Origin: Streptomyces altiplanensis
GTDB lineage: Bacteria; Actinomycetota; Actinomycetes; Streptomycetales; Streptomycetaceae
Assembly (NCBI GenBank): GCA_003719395.1
Contig: RHMC01000057.1
Coordinates: 1-40,016 of the forward strand
DNA length: 40,016 nt
Direction of reading: 5' to 3'
The notes beneath the pieces were generated by a model. It had not been told where the DNA came from. It worked only from the letters and a program-made list of their open reading frames with translations, and made no database searches. This document shows, one piece after another, positions 1 through 9,199 of this stretch (the stretch's first letter is position 1; each line of letters opens with the position of its first letter). Both the position numbers and the translations under genes were made by a program.

Positions 1-84
1 CCCGGCTTCCGTGGACCGTACGGAAGCGGCCCGTGCAGGTGCGTGGTCCCAAGCCGCCGGCGCGGGGGCGGCCCGGAACCCGTC

Positions 85-663
85 TCACATGTGCCGGCCC
101 ATCGGCGGCATCATCGGCATCATCCTCTGCATCATGCCCTGGTGCTGCTGCGAGGGGCGCTGCTGTTCCCCGTGCAGGGCGCTGAGGATCAGCAGGCCGC
201 CGGTCGTCGCGGGCACCGCCCACTGCATCCACGCCAGGTGGCGCTTGGCCTTCTCCAGGTCGACGGGGTGCTTGGCCGCCTTCTCGGTGTCCTCGGGGTC
301 CGAGGAGGACGCGAGTTCCACCTTCTTGCCGAGCAGCCGGGCGTATGCGGTGGCGGCCAGTGCCCCACCGGTGAGAACCGTCTTGGCCAGGGTGGAGGCC
401 GCCACACCCTGCTGGGTCGCGACGCGGGCGGCGTTGGCCGCCAGCATGCCGCTGCTGCCCACCAGGTGGACGGCGATGGCGGCGGCGTTGACCGGCGTCC
501 ATTTCGCCCAGCCGCTACTGGCGATCCGCGCGCCGGCGGCCTCGGTTCCGCCCTCGGACACGGCGGCGCCGTTCAGTCCTACGGCTCCCATCAGCGAACC
601 GCCGAACCACGCGGCCAGACCCAGATCGTGCATGCTGCGCAAGACGGTGTTGCGTTCCGACAT
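85..663 (-). CDS. Conserved actinobacterial hypothetical membrane protein with Met-rich tail
   Basis: Function is unknown. The 192-residue product is Ala/Gly rich and has several hydrophobic stretches, near residues 12-35, 55-80, 90-110 and 143-162, which suggests a small integral membrane protein. The C-terminus is strikingly rich in methionine and histidine, with repeated MM pairs and a final GRHM. The ATG start at 663 is supported by an upstream AGGGAG about 8 bases away. It stands alone, upstream of and in the same direction as the GH74 gene, separated by 175 bp that hold a GC-rich hairpin. Proteins of this general look are common in Streptomyces as uncharacterised proteins (recollection, not a search). 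The Met/His tail could bind copper, but that is speculation. Confidence 0.75.
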   Translation of the reverse strand: MSERNTVLRSMHDLGLAAWFGGSLMGAVGLNGAAVSEGGTEAAGARIASSGWAKWTPVNAAAIAVHLVGSSGMLAANAARVATQQGVAASTLAKTVLTGGALAATAYARLLGKKVELASSSDPEDTEKAAKHPVDLEKAKRHLAWMQWAVPATTGGLLILSALHGEQQRPSQQHQGMMQRMMPMMPPMGRHM

Positions 664-786
664 CTGAAGGCTCCCTGGGGCAGAAGGTCTCGACGGCGCC
701 TGTCCGCGACATCCCGATCACGCTCACACACCGCGCGGGTCGTCACCACAGCAGTGGTACGAACGGACGAACCTTCGGCGGGCACA

Positions 787-821
787 CCGGGGGGCGCGTG
801 CGCACACGCACACGCCCCCGG
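787..821 (-). terminator. GC-rich inverted repeat after the GH74 gene
   Basis: A run of G followed by GCGCGTGCG pairs imperfectly with GCACACGCCCCC across a short loop. It lies 17-50 bases beyond the stop codon of the minus-strand GH74 gene. There is no U-tract, as is usual for actinomycete terminators, so the call rests on position and stem strength. Confidence 0.45.
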
Positions 822-837
822 CCCTGTCGGAGCGGTG

Positions 838-3530
838 TCAGCCGGTGGTGCAGACCTTGCCCCCCTGGGTGAATGCCGCGGGTCCGTCATTGGCCCCCGA
901 CCAGCTGCCGGTGAACCCGAAGCCGACCGACGCGCCGGGTGGCACCTTCGCGTTCCAGCCCAGGTTCTTCACCGTCACCGCCGCGCCCTCCTGTGCGTAC
1001 GAGGCGTTCCACAGCTGGGTGACTTTCTGACCGTTCGGGAAGGACCAGCCCAGTGACCAGCCGTCCCAGGCCGTGCCACCGCTGTTGGTGAGGGTCGCCT
1101 CGGCCTGGAAGCCGCCGGACCACTGGTTCGTGATCTTGTAGGTGACGGAGCAGGTGCCCGGGTCCGGAGGGTCGCCCGGGTCACCGGGACCGCCGGAGTC
1201 CGCCGTGTCGCCGTACACGATGCCGCGGCCGTTGGTCCCCACGTACACCCGTCCGTAGACCCGGGGGTCACCGGTGACGGCCGCGCCGGTCCACCCCCAC
1301 TGATGAGCGTCGTCGTTGATGCGGGTCCAGCTCGCTCCGGCGTCCGTGGAGCGGAAGATGCCGCGTACGCCGCCGATCTTCGCGCTGGTGTAGAGGGTCT
1401 GGTACGAGGCGCCCGGCGCGGCCTTGCCGAAACCGATCGCGTCGGCCTCGGTCACGCCGGTCAGCTTGGTGAAGGTGGCCCCGCCGTCCGTCGAGTGCCA
1501 CAGCCCGTACGCGCCCCCGGCCGATCCGCCGGCCAGCCAGATGTCGCCCTTGACGCCCGGCACCGCCTTGAAACGGACGCTGCCGTCCGTGGGCAGTCCG
1601 CTGGACGCCTTCGCCGTGAAGGTCGCACCGCCGTCCGAACTGGCGTAGAAGATGCCGGACTTGAAGCCGTAGAACGTCTTCGGGTCGACACGGTCGGACT
1701 CCACGACCGCCTCCGCCGGCAGGCCGGTGGAAGCGGTCCAGGAGGAACCGGATCCGGTCTGCACCCCCGCGCCCTGCGGACTCCACACGAACCGGCCGCC
1801 GTCGGCGGACACCGCGACCGTGCCGCCGCCGGTCACGCCGGCCGGGTCGCTTCCCGCCTGCCAGGTGGCGCCGTTGTCCCGGGAGAAGGAGACGTGCGGG
1901 CCCGCTTCGACGTTGCCCACCCGTACCACCGTGTCCGGCGCGGACTCGGCGAAGTCCAGGCTGGTCGTGGTGGAGAAGTTCGGCGACTGGTACATCAGCG
2001 CCGGCACCTTGGTGACGTCGGTGTGGCGGAAGCCGCCGATGTCCCCCAGCGCGCTCAGCAGCGGTGCGCCGGACGGCGGCGCGGCGAGGTCGTTGACCGC
2101 GGTCTCCTCCAGGCCCCGCACCATCGGTGTGATGGTGAACTTGCCGCCGGTGTCCCACTCGCCGAGGTTCTCGGTTCCGTAGACCGTCGCGCCCGTCCCG
2201 TACATCATGCGGTCCGAGTCGAACGGGTCGATCTCCAGGGCCTCGGTCATCCACCCCAGCTTCGGGCTCTGTTCGGGCGGCGCGGGATTCGCGCCCCAGG
2301 ACAGCCACGGCACCGACGAGACGTCCATCGTGTAGCGGTTGGCGCGCTCGGGATACGAGGAGTAGGACCAGGCCGTCGTCCAGGTGGCGCCCCGGTCGGT
2401 GGAGCGGAAGATCTGCGTGTCCGGCCACCAGGAGCTGTAGCCGGTCACCATGACGGTGCCCGGGCGCTGCCGGTCGATGCTCAGCCCGCTGAAGCCGTAG
2501 TGCGTGTCGGCCTCGGCGACCGGGCTGATGTCCTTCCACTCCCCGGTCTTCGTCGCGTACCGCCACACCTGGCCCTTGCCGCCGTCGTACGGCCCGCCCG
2601 TGTCGCTGTAGGGGAGGTAGAGGTAGCCGTTCTCGGCGTCGAGGACGCCCTTGTGGGCGAGCAGACCGGTGGGCTGGCCCGCGAGCCGCGACCAGGTCGC
2701 GCCCGCGTCGGTCGAGCGGTAGACCGTGTTCTCCTTGTCGGCGACGCCCACGTAGACCGTCCTGGTGGCGCTGCCCGGCGATCCGGTGGACTCGTCGAAG
2801 GTGACCCAGACGATGCCCTGGTTGTCGGAGGCGTACCCGCTCGTGTCGGACGGGTCCTGCCGGTAGTTGCCGGGGTTGGGGAAGGCGGTCACCTGCGACC
2901 ACGTCACGCCCGAGTCCGTGGAGCGCCACAGGCCCTTGCTGCTGGGCGCGCCGAGGTAGAGCACGCTGTTCCTGTGCGGGTCCACCGCGAGGCGCTCACC
3001 CATGCCGCGCCCCGGCATGTTGCCGCCCAGCTTGAACGGCAGGCCGGTCTTCTTCCAGCTCGCGCCCCGGTCGGAGGAGCGCAGTACGGCGCCGTTGCCC
3101 GGGTCCCAGTCGTTGGTGTACGTGCCCACGGCCGCGTACACCTTGCTCGGCTCGGCGGCGTCGGAGGCGATGCTGACGACGCGGTGGTGCCCCCAGTCGT
3201 CCCAGCCCACCGAGTCCAGGAGCGGTGTCCACGTCCGGGTGTCCTGCTGCCAGCGGTAGGCGCCGCCGATGTCGGTGCGGGCGTAGGCCAGGTTCTTCTC
3301 GGTGCGGTTGAAGACGATGCCGGGAACGAAGCCGCCGCCGTCGATCCGCACGTTCTTCCAGGTGTAGGTGTCCGCGGCCACCGCCGCGGCCGGCCTGTCC
3401 GCGGCGGTCCGGCCTGCCGGTTCGGCAAAGCCCGGTGGCGCGCCGGCGAGGAGGCCGCCGGTCAGGGCCGGCAGGGCGAGCAGGACGGAGAGCAGCGCGC
3501 TCTGCCCGGCCGTGGCACAGGGGATCGCAT
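838..3530 (-). CDS. Secreted GH74 xyloglucanase with C-terminal CBM2 (one frameshift in the signal peptide)
   Basis: Predicted to cut the beta-1,4-glucan backbone of xyloglucan outside the cell. The body consists of the repeated STDGG/STDRGATW-type beta-propeller motifs of GH74. The two catalytic Asp candidates sit in TDIGGAYRW (about residue 87) and GDIGGFRH (about residue 500). A Gly/Pro/Asp linker leads to a CBM2 of about 100 residues starting CSVTYKITNQW and ending VCTTG, for binding cellulose. The long open frame begins only at 3381, but the in-frame upstream sequence encodes a signal-peptide core (ALLSVLLALPALTGGLLAG). That core joins the ATG at 3530, preceded by GAAGGGA, after a single-base slip near 3505. 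It is divergent from the GH6 gene and shares CebR-type operators with it. Family is certain; xyloglucan specificity follows from GH74 and context. Confidence 0.93.
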
Positions 3531-3668
3531 GGGGGGTGTCCCTTCAGTGGTGCCGGTGGGGCCCGGAACCGGTGATGACGTGGAGACGGGTGCGGCTCGC
3601 CGACCGGAGTGGAATTCGGTCTTGCTGTGCTGCTCACTCCGTCGGCGGGACAACAAGCTGCGAACCAG

Positions 3669-3682
3669 TGGGAGCGCTCCCA
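3669..3682. promoter_or_regulatory. CebR-type operator, perfect palindrome
   Basis: TGGGAGCGCTCCCA is a perfect 14-bp palindrome identical to the published CebR box of Streptomyces cellulose/cello-oligosaccharide genes. It lies about 140 bases upstream of the GH74 start and overlaps its likely -10 region. This predicts repression by the cellobiose-responsive LacI-family protein CebR, which is not encoded in this window unless the LacI gene at 6059 takes that role. Confidence 0.85.
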
Positions 3683-3723
3683 GAGTGGAGAAGGGAAGCA
3701 AGAGGGGTCAAGGGGCTTGAAGA

Positions 3724-3739
3724 GTCGAACTAATTCGAC
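3724..3739. promoter_or_regulatory. Palindrome GTCGAA-N4-TTCGAC, candidate second operator
   Basis: GTCGAACTAATTCGAC has perfect 6-bp arms around CTAA. The arms are the same as those of the palindrome upstream of the local LacI gene (GTCGAA-GCGC-TTCGAC at 5922-5937), but the central four bases lack the CG step typical of LacI-family operators. It may be a weak site for that regulator or for an unrelated factor. Confidence 0.4.
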
Positions 3740-3800
3740 AGATGAATACGTGAACTCCTCTGTTGCTTGACGGAACTTGCCGCTAGCTTCAAAACACCAG

Positions 3801-3814
3801 TGGGAGCGGTTCCA
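3801..3814. promoter_or_regulatory. CebR-type operator, 12 of 14 match
   Basis: TGGGAGCGGTTCCA differs from the perfect CebR box at two positions in the right half. It lies on the GH6 side of the divergent region, so each of the two cellulase-type genes has its own copy. Confidence 0.7.
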
Positions 3815-4106
3815 TCAGTCGACGCGTCGGTGACGGCGTGTCAGAGCTGCAAGGAGTCGCTCATGTGACGCCCCCCGCATTCACCCGCACCGCTTGTCGG
3901 TGCCGCCCTCGCCCCGCCTTCGGTGGCGAGTTGGAACACGATGCTCACGCCTGTCGCCGCGCCGTGGCCCGACGCGCACGGACCGGCGTACCCCGGTTGG
4001 CCCCGAATGCCTGGAACCCCTCCTTCGGGCCGCCGCTGATCGGCAGATGTGACGGCACACCGATGCGCCGTCAGGACCTCGGACGACTCGACAGACAGGA
4101 CCCGAG

Positions 4107-5833
4107 ATGAACCGCACAAGAATCGCGTTACTCGCCGCGCTCGCGCTGGTGTCCGGGACGGCCGGAACCGCCATGGCGGCGATGCCCACGGACACGGGCG
4201 CGGGCGCGTCCGCCGTCCCCTGCACCGTCGACTACAAGGTGCAGAACCAGTGGGGCGGCGGGTTCAGCGCCGCCGTCACCGTCACCAACCACGGCTCCGC
4301 CAAGAACGGGTGGGCCGTGAAGTGGTCGTACGCCGGCAACCAGAAGGTCACGCAGGGGTGGAACGCCAGGATCAGCCAGAGCGGCGCCCAGGTCACCGCC
4401 GCCAATGAGGGCTACAACGCCTCGCTCGCCACGGGCGGTTCGGTCAGCTTCGGCTTCAACGCCACCCACAGCGGAACCAACGCCCTGCCCGCCGCCCTTC
4501 ACCCTCGTCGGCGTCACCTGCAACGTCGACGACGGCGGTACGGGCCCGGGCCCCGGCCCCACGGACCCGCCCGCGCCGGGCACCCGGGCGGACAACCCGT
4601 ATGCCGGTGCCAAGGGGTACGTGAACCCGGAGTGGGCCGCGAAGGCCGCAGCCGAACCGGGCGGCGGCGCCATAGCCGGCCAGCCCACCGGTGTCTGGCT
4701 CGACCGGACCGCCGCGATCGAGGGCGTGGGCACCGGCATGGGCCTGCGCGACCACCTCGACGAGGCGCTCAAGCAGAAGGGCACCGGCGAGCTCTACGTG
4801 CAGCTCGTCATCTACAACCTGCCGGGACGCGACTGCGCCGCCCTCGCCTCCAACGGTGAACTCGGCGCGACGGAGATCGACAAGTACAAGCACGACTACA
4901 TCGACCCGATCGCGGCGATCCTCTCCGACCCGAAGTACGCCTCCCTGCGGATCGTCACCACCGTCGAGATCGACTCGCTGCCGAACCTCGTCACCAACGT
5001 CACGCCGCGTGCCACCGCCACGCCGAACTGCGACACCATGAAGGCCAACGGCAACTACATCAAGGGGGTCGGCTACGCCCTCAACAAGCTCGGAGACGTG
5101 CCGAACGTCTACAACTACGTCGACGCCGGGCACCACGGCTGGCTCGGCTGGGACGACAACTTCGGTGCCTCCGCCGACCTGTTCAAGCAGGCGGCCACGG
5201 CTGAGGGCGCCACGGTGGGCGACGTCCACGGGTTCATCGTCAACACCGCCAACTACAGCGCCCTGAAGGAGAACAACTTCACCATCGACGACAGTGTCAA
5301 CGGTGTCTCGGTCCGCCAGTCCAAGTGGGTCGACTGGAACCGCTACACCGATGAGCTCTCCTACGCGCAGGCCATGCGCAACAAGCTCGTCTCGATCGGT
5401 TTCGACACCAAGCTCGGCATGCTGATCGACACCTCGCGCAACGGCTGGGGCGGCAGCGCCCGTCCCGCCCAGCCGGGGCCGAAGACCAGCGTCGACACCT
5501 ATGTGGACGGTGGCCGCTACGACCGCCGCATCCACCTCGGCAACTGGTGCAACCAGGCGGGTGCCGGGCTCGGCGAGCGTCCGCAGGCCGCGCCCGCCGC
5601 GGGGCATCGACGCGTACGTCTGGATGAAGCCCCCGGGTGAGTCCGACGGCGCCAGCAAGGCGATCCCCAACGACGAGGGGAAGGGCTTCGACCGGATGTG
5701 CGACCCGACGTACACCGGCAACCCCCGGAACAACCACAGCATGTCGGGTGCCCTGCCCGACGCTCCGCTGTCCGGCCAGTGGTTCTCCGCCCAGTTCCAG
5801 CAGCTCCTGAAGAACGCCCATCCGGCACTGTAA
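4107..5833 (+). CDS. Secreted GH6 cellulase (cellobiohydrolase/endoglucanase) with N-terminal CBM2, two frameshifts
   Basis: Hydrolyses beta-1,4-glucan, releasing cellobiose units. Domain order is signal peptide (residues 1-30, ending MAA), CBM2 (from CTVDYKVQNQWGGG to GVTC), a Gly-Pro linker, then the GH6 catalytic domain starting DNPYAGAKGYVNPEW. The catalytic acid is probably the Asp of the GRDCAA motif; VDAGHHGWLGW and the terminal KPPGESDG motif are also GH6 hallmarks. Its length (about 575 aa) suits CBM2-GH6 proteins of streptomycetes. Two extra bases break the frame: near 4498 in a CCGCCC run between CBM and linker, and near 5605 in a GCGGGG run before the final catalytic motif. All domains are complete across the breaks, so sequence error is likely. 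If the breaks are real, the product would be an isolated CBM. Confidence 0.92.
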
Positions 5834-5845
5834 CGTCCGGAGCAC

Positions 5846-5878
5846 CGGTGCGGCGTCCCTCCCGGGGGGCGCCGCACC
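5846..5878 (+). terminator. Terminator hairpin after GH6
   Basis: The arms GGTGCGGCG (5847-5855) and CGCCGCACC (5870-5878) pair perfectly, starting 14 bases after the GH6 stop codon. No T-run follows, as is common in this group. Confidence 0.7.
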
Positions 5879-5920
5879 ACCGTGCCTCCGTCCCCGCGCG
5901 CCCTGAACGGGAGGACAATA

Positions 5921-5938
5921 AGTCGAAGCGCTTCGACT
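5921..5938. promoter_or_regulatory. LacI-family operator, perfect 18-bp palindrome
   Basis: AGTCGAAGCGCTTCGACT is a perfect 18-bp palindrome with the central CG typical of LacI-family operators. It lies directly upstream of the promoter-like element of the LacI gene. Close variants recur at 6013, 18143 and 18314, upstream of the regulator itself, the importer and GH3. Confidence 0.8.
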
Positions 5939-5945
5939 CACCCTC

Positions 5946-5974
5946 TGGACAGCTCTGAAGTGCCCCTCTAAGGT
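5946..5974 (+). promoter_or_regulatory. Probable promoter of the LacI-family regulator
   Basis: TGGACA (5946-5951) and TAAGGT (5969-5974) are separated by 17 bp, a good fit to an HrdB-type promoter. They are flanked by operators at 5921-5938 and 6013-6028, which predicts autoregulation. Confidence 0.5.
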
Positions 5975-6012
5975 CGGAGCCAGTATCTGTCACTGACACT
6001 GCGGCAGCCGGA

Positions 6013-6028
6013 GGCGAAGCGTTTCGCC
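6013..6028. promoter_or_regulatory. Second LacI-family operator, one mismatch
   Basis: GGCGAAGCGTTTCGCC shares the CGAAGCG..TTCG core with the perfect site 75 bases upstream and has one mismatched pair. It lies between the predicted transcription start and the regulator's start codon. Confidence 0.65.
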
Positions 6029-6058
6029 ACCCCGGCCGCCATGTTCGGGAGATGTCGA

Positions 6059-7066
6059 ATGGTCACCCTCGCCGAGGTCGCCCGCCACGCCGGAGTCTCG
6101 GCCAGCACGGTGAGTTACGTCCTCAGCGGCAAGCGGTCGATCTCCTCCGCGACGCGCCTGCGTGTCGAACGCAGCATCCAGGATCTCGGCTACCACCCCA
6201 ATGCGGGCGCCCGGGCCCTGGCGAGCAGCAAGTCCAACATCATCGCGCTGATGATGCCGCTGCGCACCGACATGTACGTGCCCGTGATGATGGAGATCGC
6301 CGTCGCCGTCGCCACGACCGCGCGCACCCACGGGTACGACGTGCTGCTGCTGACCGGCGCGGAGGGGGCGCCCGCCGTACGCCGGGTCACCGGCAGCGGG
6401 ATGGCGGACGCCATGATCCTGATGGACGTCGAGCTCGACGACGACCGGCTGCCGCTGCTGCGCGAGAGCGGGCAGCCCGCCGTGCTCATCGGTCTGCCCG
6501 CCGAAACAGTCGGGCTGACCTGCGTGGACCTCGACTTCGTGGCGACGGGTGCGCTCTGCGCCGAGCACCTGGCCGGCCTCGGCCACCGCGACATCGCGGT
6601 GATCGGCGAGGCGCCCGCCGTCTACGAGCGGCACACCGGCTTCGCCGAGCGCACCCTCGAAGGGTTGCGTGCCCGCGCCCGCGAGCTGGACCTGCGCCTG
6701 CTGCACCGCCCCAGCGACGGCGGGTACGACGCGATGGCCGCGACCCTCGCCCGGATCTTCGACGAGCGGCCCCGCACCACCGGCTTCGTCGTGCAGAACG
6801 AGTCGGCCGTCGAGCCACTGCTCGCCCTGTTGCGCCGGCAGGGCCGGGCGGTCCCCGAGGACGTGTCCGTGGTCGCCGTCTGCCCGGACCCGGTCGCGGT
6901 CCATGCCTCCGTACGGCTGACGTCGGTGGCCATCCCGGCCCAGGAGATGGGGCGGCGGGCGGTGGAGCACGTCGTCGCCAAGCTGAACGGGCACGGCACG
7001 GACGGCATCGAACTGCTCGCCCCGGAACTTACGGTGCGGGCCAGCACGGGGCCCGCCCCCGCCTGA
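6059..7066 (+). CDS. LacI-family transcriptional regulator of the xyloglucan locus
   Basis: Sugar-responsive DNA-binding repressor. The N-terminal helix-turn-helix (residues 2-22, LAEVARHAGVSASTVSYVLS) and hinge helix (YHPNAGARALAS) are classic LacI. The rest is a periplasmic-binding-protein-like effector domain with GLGHRDIAVIG and the C-terminal core. An upstream ATG at 6041 is in frame, but the ATG at 6059 has GGGAG at the right spacing and starts directly at MVTLAEV, so it is preferred (335 aa). Palindromes upstream suggest autoregulation, and the same palindrome occurs before the importer and GH3. It lies convergent to PL11. The inducer is unknown; a xyloglucan or cello-oligosaccharide is inferred from the neighbours. 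It could be a CebR paralogue, but the CebR boxes here differ from its own palindromes. Confidence 0.93.
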   Translation: MVTLAEVARHAGVSASTVSYVLSGKRSISSATRLRVERSIQDLGYHPNAGARALASSKSNIIALMMPLRTDMYVPVMMEIAVAVATTARTHGYDVLLLTGAEGAPAVRRVTGSGMADAMILMDVELDDDRLPLLRESGQPAVLIGLPAETVGLTCVDLDFVATGALCAEHLAGLGHRDIAVIGEAPAVYERHTGFAERTLEGLRARARELDLRLLHRPSDGGYDAMAATLARIFDERPRTTGFVVQNESAVEPLLALLRRQGRAVPEDVSVVAVCPDPVAVHASVRLTSVAIPAQEMGRRAVEHVVAKLNGHGTDGIELLAPELTVRASTGPAPA

Positions 7067-7136
7067 CCCGCACCCCGCCCGACCTGCACCGGCCCGGCCC
7101 GGCCCGTCGGTTCCGGTCAGTTCCGGGCTTCCTCCC

Positions 7137-9088
7137 TCACTTGGTGCCGAGGTAGTAACTCACCTGCGGCGGCTGGTTGTAGCCGGTGTTCTGCCATGCC
7201 ACACCGAGCCGGTAGACCGGGTCGCTCATGAGCGTCGGCAGGCGGTACTCGGTGGGGTGCGGGGTGGTGTAGAGCCGCAGCGCGGTGGAGTCGGCGTTGC
7301 GCCACAGCATCTCCTCGCGCCAGTCGCCGAGGAGGTCGGCGCTCAGCGAGGGGTTGCCCTTGGTCCAGTTGTTGGACCGGGCGTCCTGGTCGTACCAGAT
7401 GCGGGTGAGTTCACTGTCGCCGTCGTACTTCAGCACCTGGCCGTAACCGGAGCCCGCCGAACCCGACCAGCGGTGGTCGAGGAGCTCGCGGTGGGCATCG
7501 CCGTCCCACCAGATCGCGGAGTTGTACGAGGCGCCGCCGCCGAAGGCCGGGACCGTATCGCTGATCCTGGTGCCGTCGGCGGCGTGGAGCCCGCCGCCGC
7601 TGGACCAGCACTCGGCCCCGGCGTGGCCGCGTGTCAGGTCCGCGCAGATGCGCCGCGGCCGACGTCGGTTCCGGTTCTGCTGCCCCACAGGATCGCGCCG
7701 GTCTTCGCGTCGTGCATCTCGTAGCCGTACGCGGAGCCCGTGTGCTCGTGCACGTTGAAGGACTCCAGACCGGGACGGGCCGGATCCAGGTCGCCGACGT
7801 GCAGCGCGTCACCGTGACCCAGCTTGGTCGTCCACAGCCCGTAGCCGTTGTCGTCGACGGCCATGGCGCCGTAGATGATCTCGTCCTTGCCGTCCGCGTC
7901 CACGTCGGCGACCGCGAGATTGTGATTGCCCTGCTGGTCGTAGCCCTTGCCCGCGTTGGTGGAGCTGTTGCTGTCGAACTTCCAGCGGCGGGTGAGGTCG
8001 GTGCCGTTCCAGTCGTACGCCGCCAGCGCGACGCGCTCGTAGATGCCGCGGCTGAAGATCATGCTGGGCCTGGAACCGCTGACGTACGCGGTGGCCGACA
8101 GCAGCCGTCCTTCCCTGTTGCCCCAGGTGTCGCCCCAGTCGGAGACGGCGCCCCGGGCGGGCTCGAAGGGAACCGAGTCCATGACCCTGCCGGTCTGCCC
8201 GTCGAAGACCGACAGGAACTCGGGGCCGCTCAGCACCGCGCAGTCGGCGGCCAGGTGCGAGGCCCTCGCGTCACCTATGACGGTGCCTGCGGAATCCTTC
8301 GACCCGTCGGACGTCCGGACCGCCATCTCGGCCCTGCCGTCGCCGTCGTAGTCGTACACCTGGAACGAGTCGTAGTGCGAACCACTGCGCACGTTCGTCC
8401 CGAGGTTCACGCGCCACAGCCGCTTGCCGCTCAGCTCGTACGCGTCGTAGACCGTCGGGCCCGTGCAGGTACCGGAGTTGGCCACGTCGGTGGCGTTGGA
8501 CGGCGCCCACTTCAGGACCAGTTCGTAGGCACCGTCACCGTCCAGGTCCGCCGTGGAGGCGTCGTTGGCGGCGTAGGTGTAGGCGACGCCGTCGCGGGTC
8601 GTGCCGCCCGGCGGCTTGTCGAGGGGGATGTCGAGACGGCCGGAGGCCCATACGCCGGCCTTCTCGCCCGGCTGCTCCACACCGCCGACGACGGCCCGGA
8701 GTTCGTACGAGGAGCCGGTGCTTCCGGCCGTGTCGAGGTAGTTGGTCTTCTTGGTCTGCTGGATCAGCGTCCCGCCGCGGTACAGCTTGAAGGACACGTC
8801 CTCCGTGTCGCTGCCGAGCATGCGCCAGGTGACCAGGACGCCTCCGCTCGCGGGTACGGCGACGGGCCCGCGGCCGAGCTTCTCGGCCACGCGTGCGGCG
8901 GCCAGGGCGGTGGTGGCCTTGTTGGCGGGCCGGGACATCTCTCCGGGGGTTCCGGAAGCTCCAGCCGCTCCGGCGGACTGGCTGACGGTCAGGGCGCCGG
9001 CGGTCGCGACGAGCGCGGTGGCGAGCAGTCCCGCGGTCTTCATGACGCCTCGGCGGCGCCGGCGGGCGAGGTGGGGGGATCTGGGCAT
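7137..9088 (-). CDS. Secreted PL11 rhamnogalacturonan endolyase, one frameshift
   Basis: Cleaves the rhamnose-galacturonate backbone of pectin rhamnogalacturonan I by beta-elimination, outside the cell. The signal peptide starts MPRSPHLARRRRR with a hydrophobic core ending AGAAG. A fibronectin-like N-terminal domain follows, then the beta-propeller with repeated calcium-binding DxDxDG loops (ADLDGDGAYE, YDYDGDGRAE, VADVDADGKDE), as in YesW/YesX-type PL11 lyases. ATG 9088 is chosen over the further upstream ATG because GAGGA lies 8 bases ahead and the signal peptide begins there. A one-base slip near 7655, after GTDVGRG, splits the last 170 residues into another frame. The C-terminal part (WRNADSTALRLYTT, GYNQPPQVSYYLG) is typical of the family. 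It is the only pectin enzyme among the xyloglucan genes. Confidence 0.92.
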
Positions 9089-9144
9089 GGAGTCGTCCTC
9101 GTCGTGTGGTGGGTGGAGGGGGAGGAGGAGATGCACAGCCGCCG

Positions 9145-9171
9145 CCGCGGCCTGTGGAAAGGCTGCCGCGG
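9145..9171 (-). terminator. Inverted repeat between GH12 and PL11
   Basis: CCGCGGC (9145-9151) pairs with GCCGCGG (9165-9171), 29 bases after the GH12 stop codon. It could be a weak terminator or an mRNA-stabilising stem. Confidence 0.4.
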
Positions 9172-9199
9172 CGACCCGGTGCCCGCGGGGCGCGGGGGA

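Larger units (their letters stand above)
3531..4106. promoter_or_regulatory. Divergent promoter region between GH74 and GH6 genes
   Basis: This 576-bp gap has no convincing gene. It holds three LacI-family-type palindromes (3669-3682, 3724-3739, 3801-3814). On the minus strand a TTGACC (-35-like, 3706-3711) sits about 18 bases from a weak -10 next to the first CebR box. On the plus strand TTGACG (3767-3772) and TAGCTT (3784-3789) lie just upstream of the second box, but they are 11 bases apart and cannot be one promoter. About 290 bp between the second box and the GH6 ATG would form a long leader with no recognised element. Confidence 0.6.

Noticed and set aside
1303..3720. Long plus-strand frames opposite the GH74 genes (also 12052-14253)
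   Set aside because: Their products are low-complexity Arg/Gly/Val/Ala with no domain; the opposite strand carries clear GH74 motifs.
3767..3789. TTGACG and TAGCTT as a promoter for GH6
   Set aside because: The spacing is 11 bases, too short for a normal -35/-10 pair; no confident promoter assigned.
3838..4110. Small ORFs in the GH74/GH6 gap
   Set aside because: No recognisable product and no ribosome site; overlapping frames on both strands are equally open.
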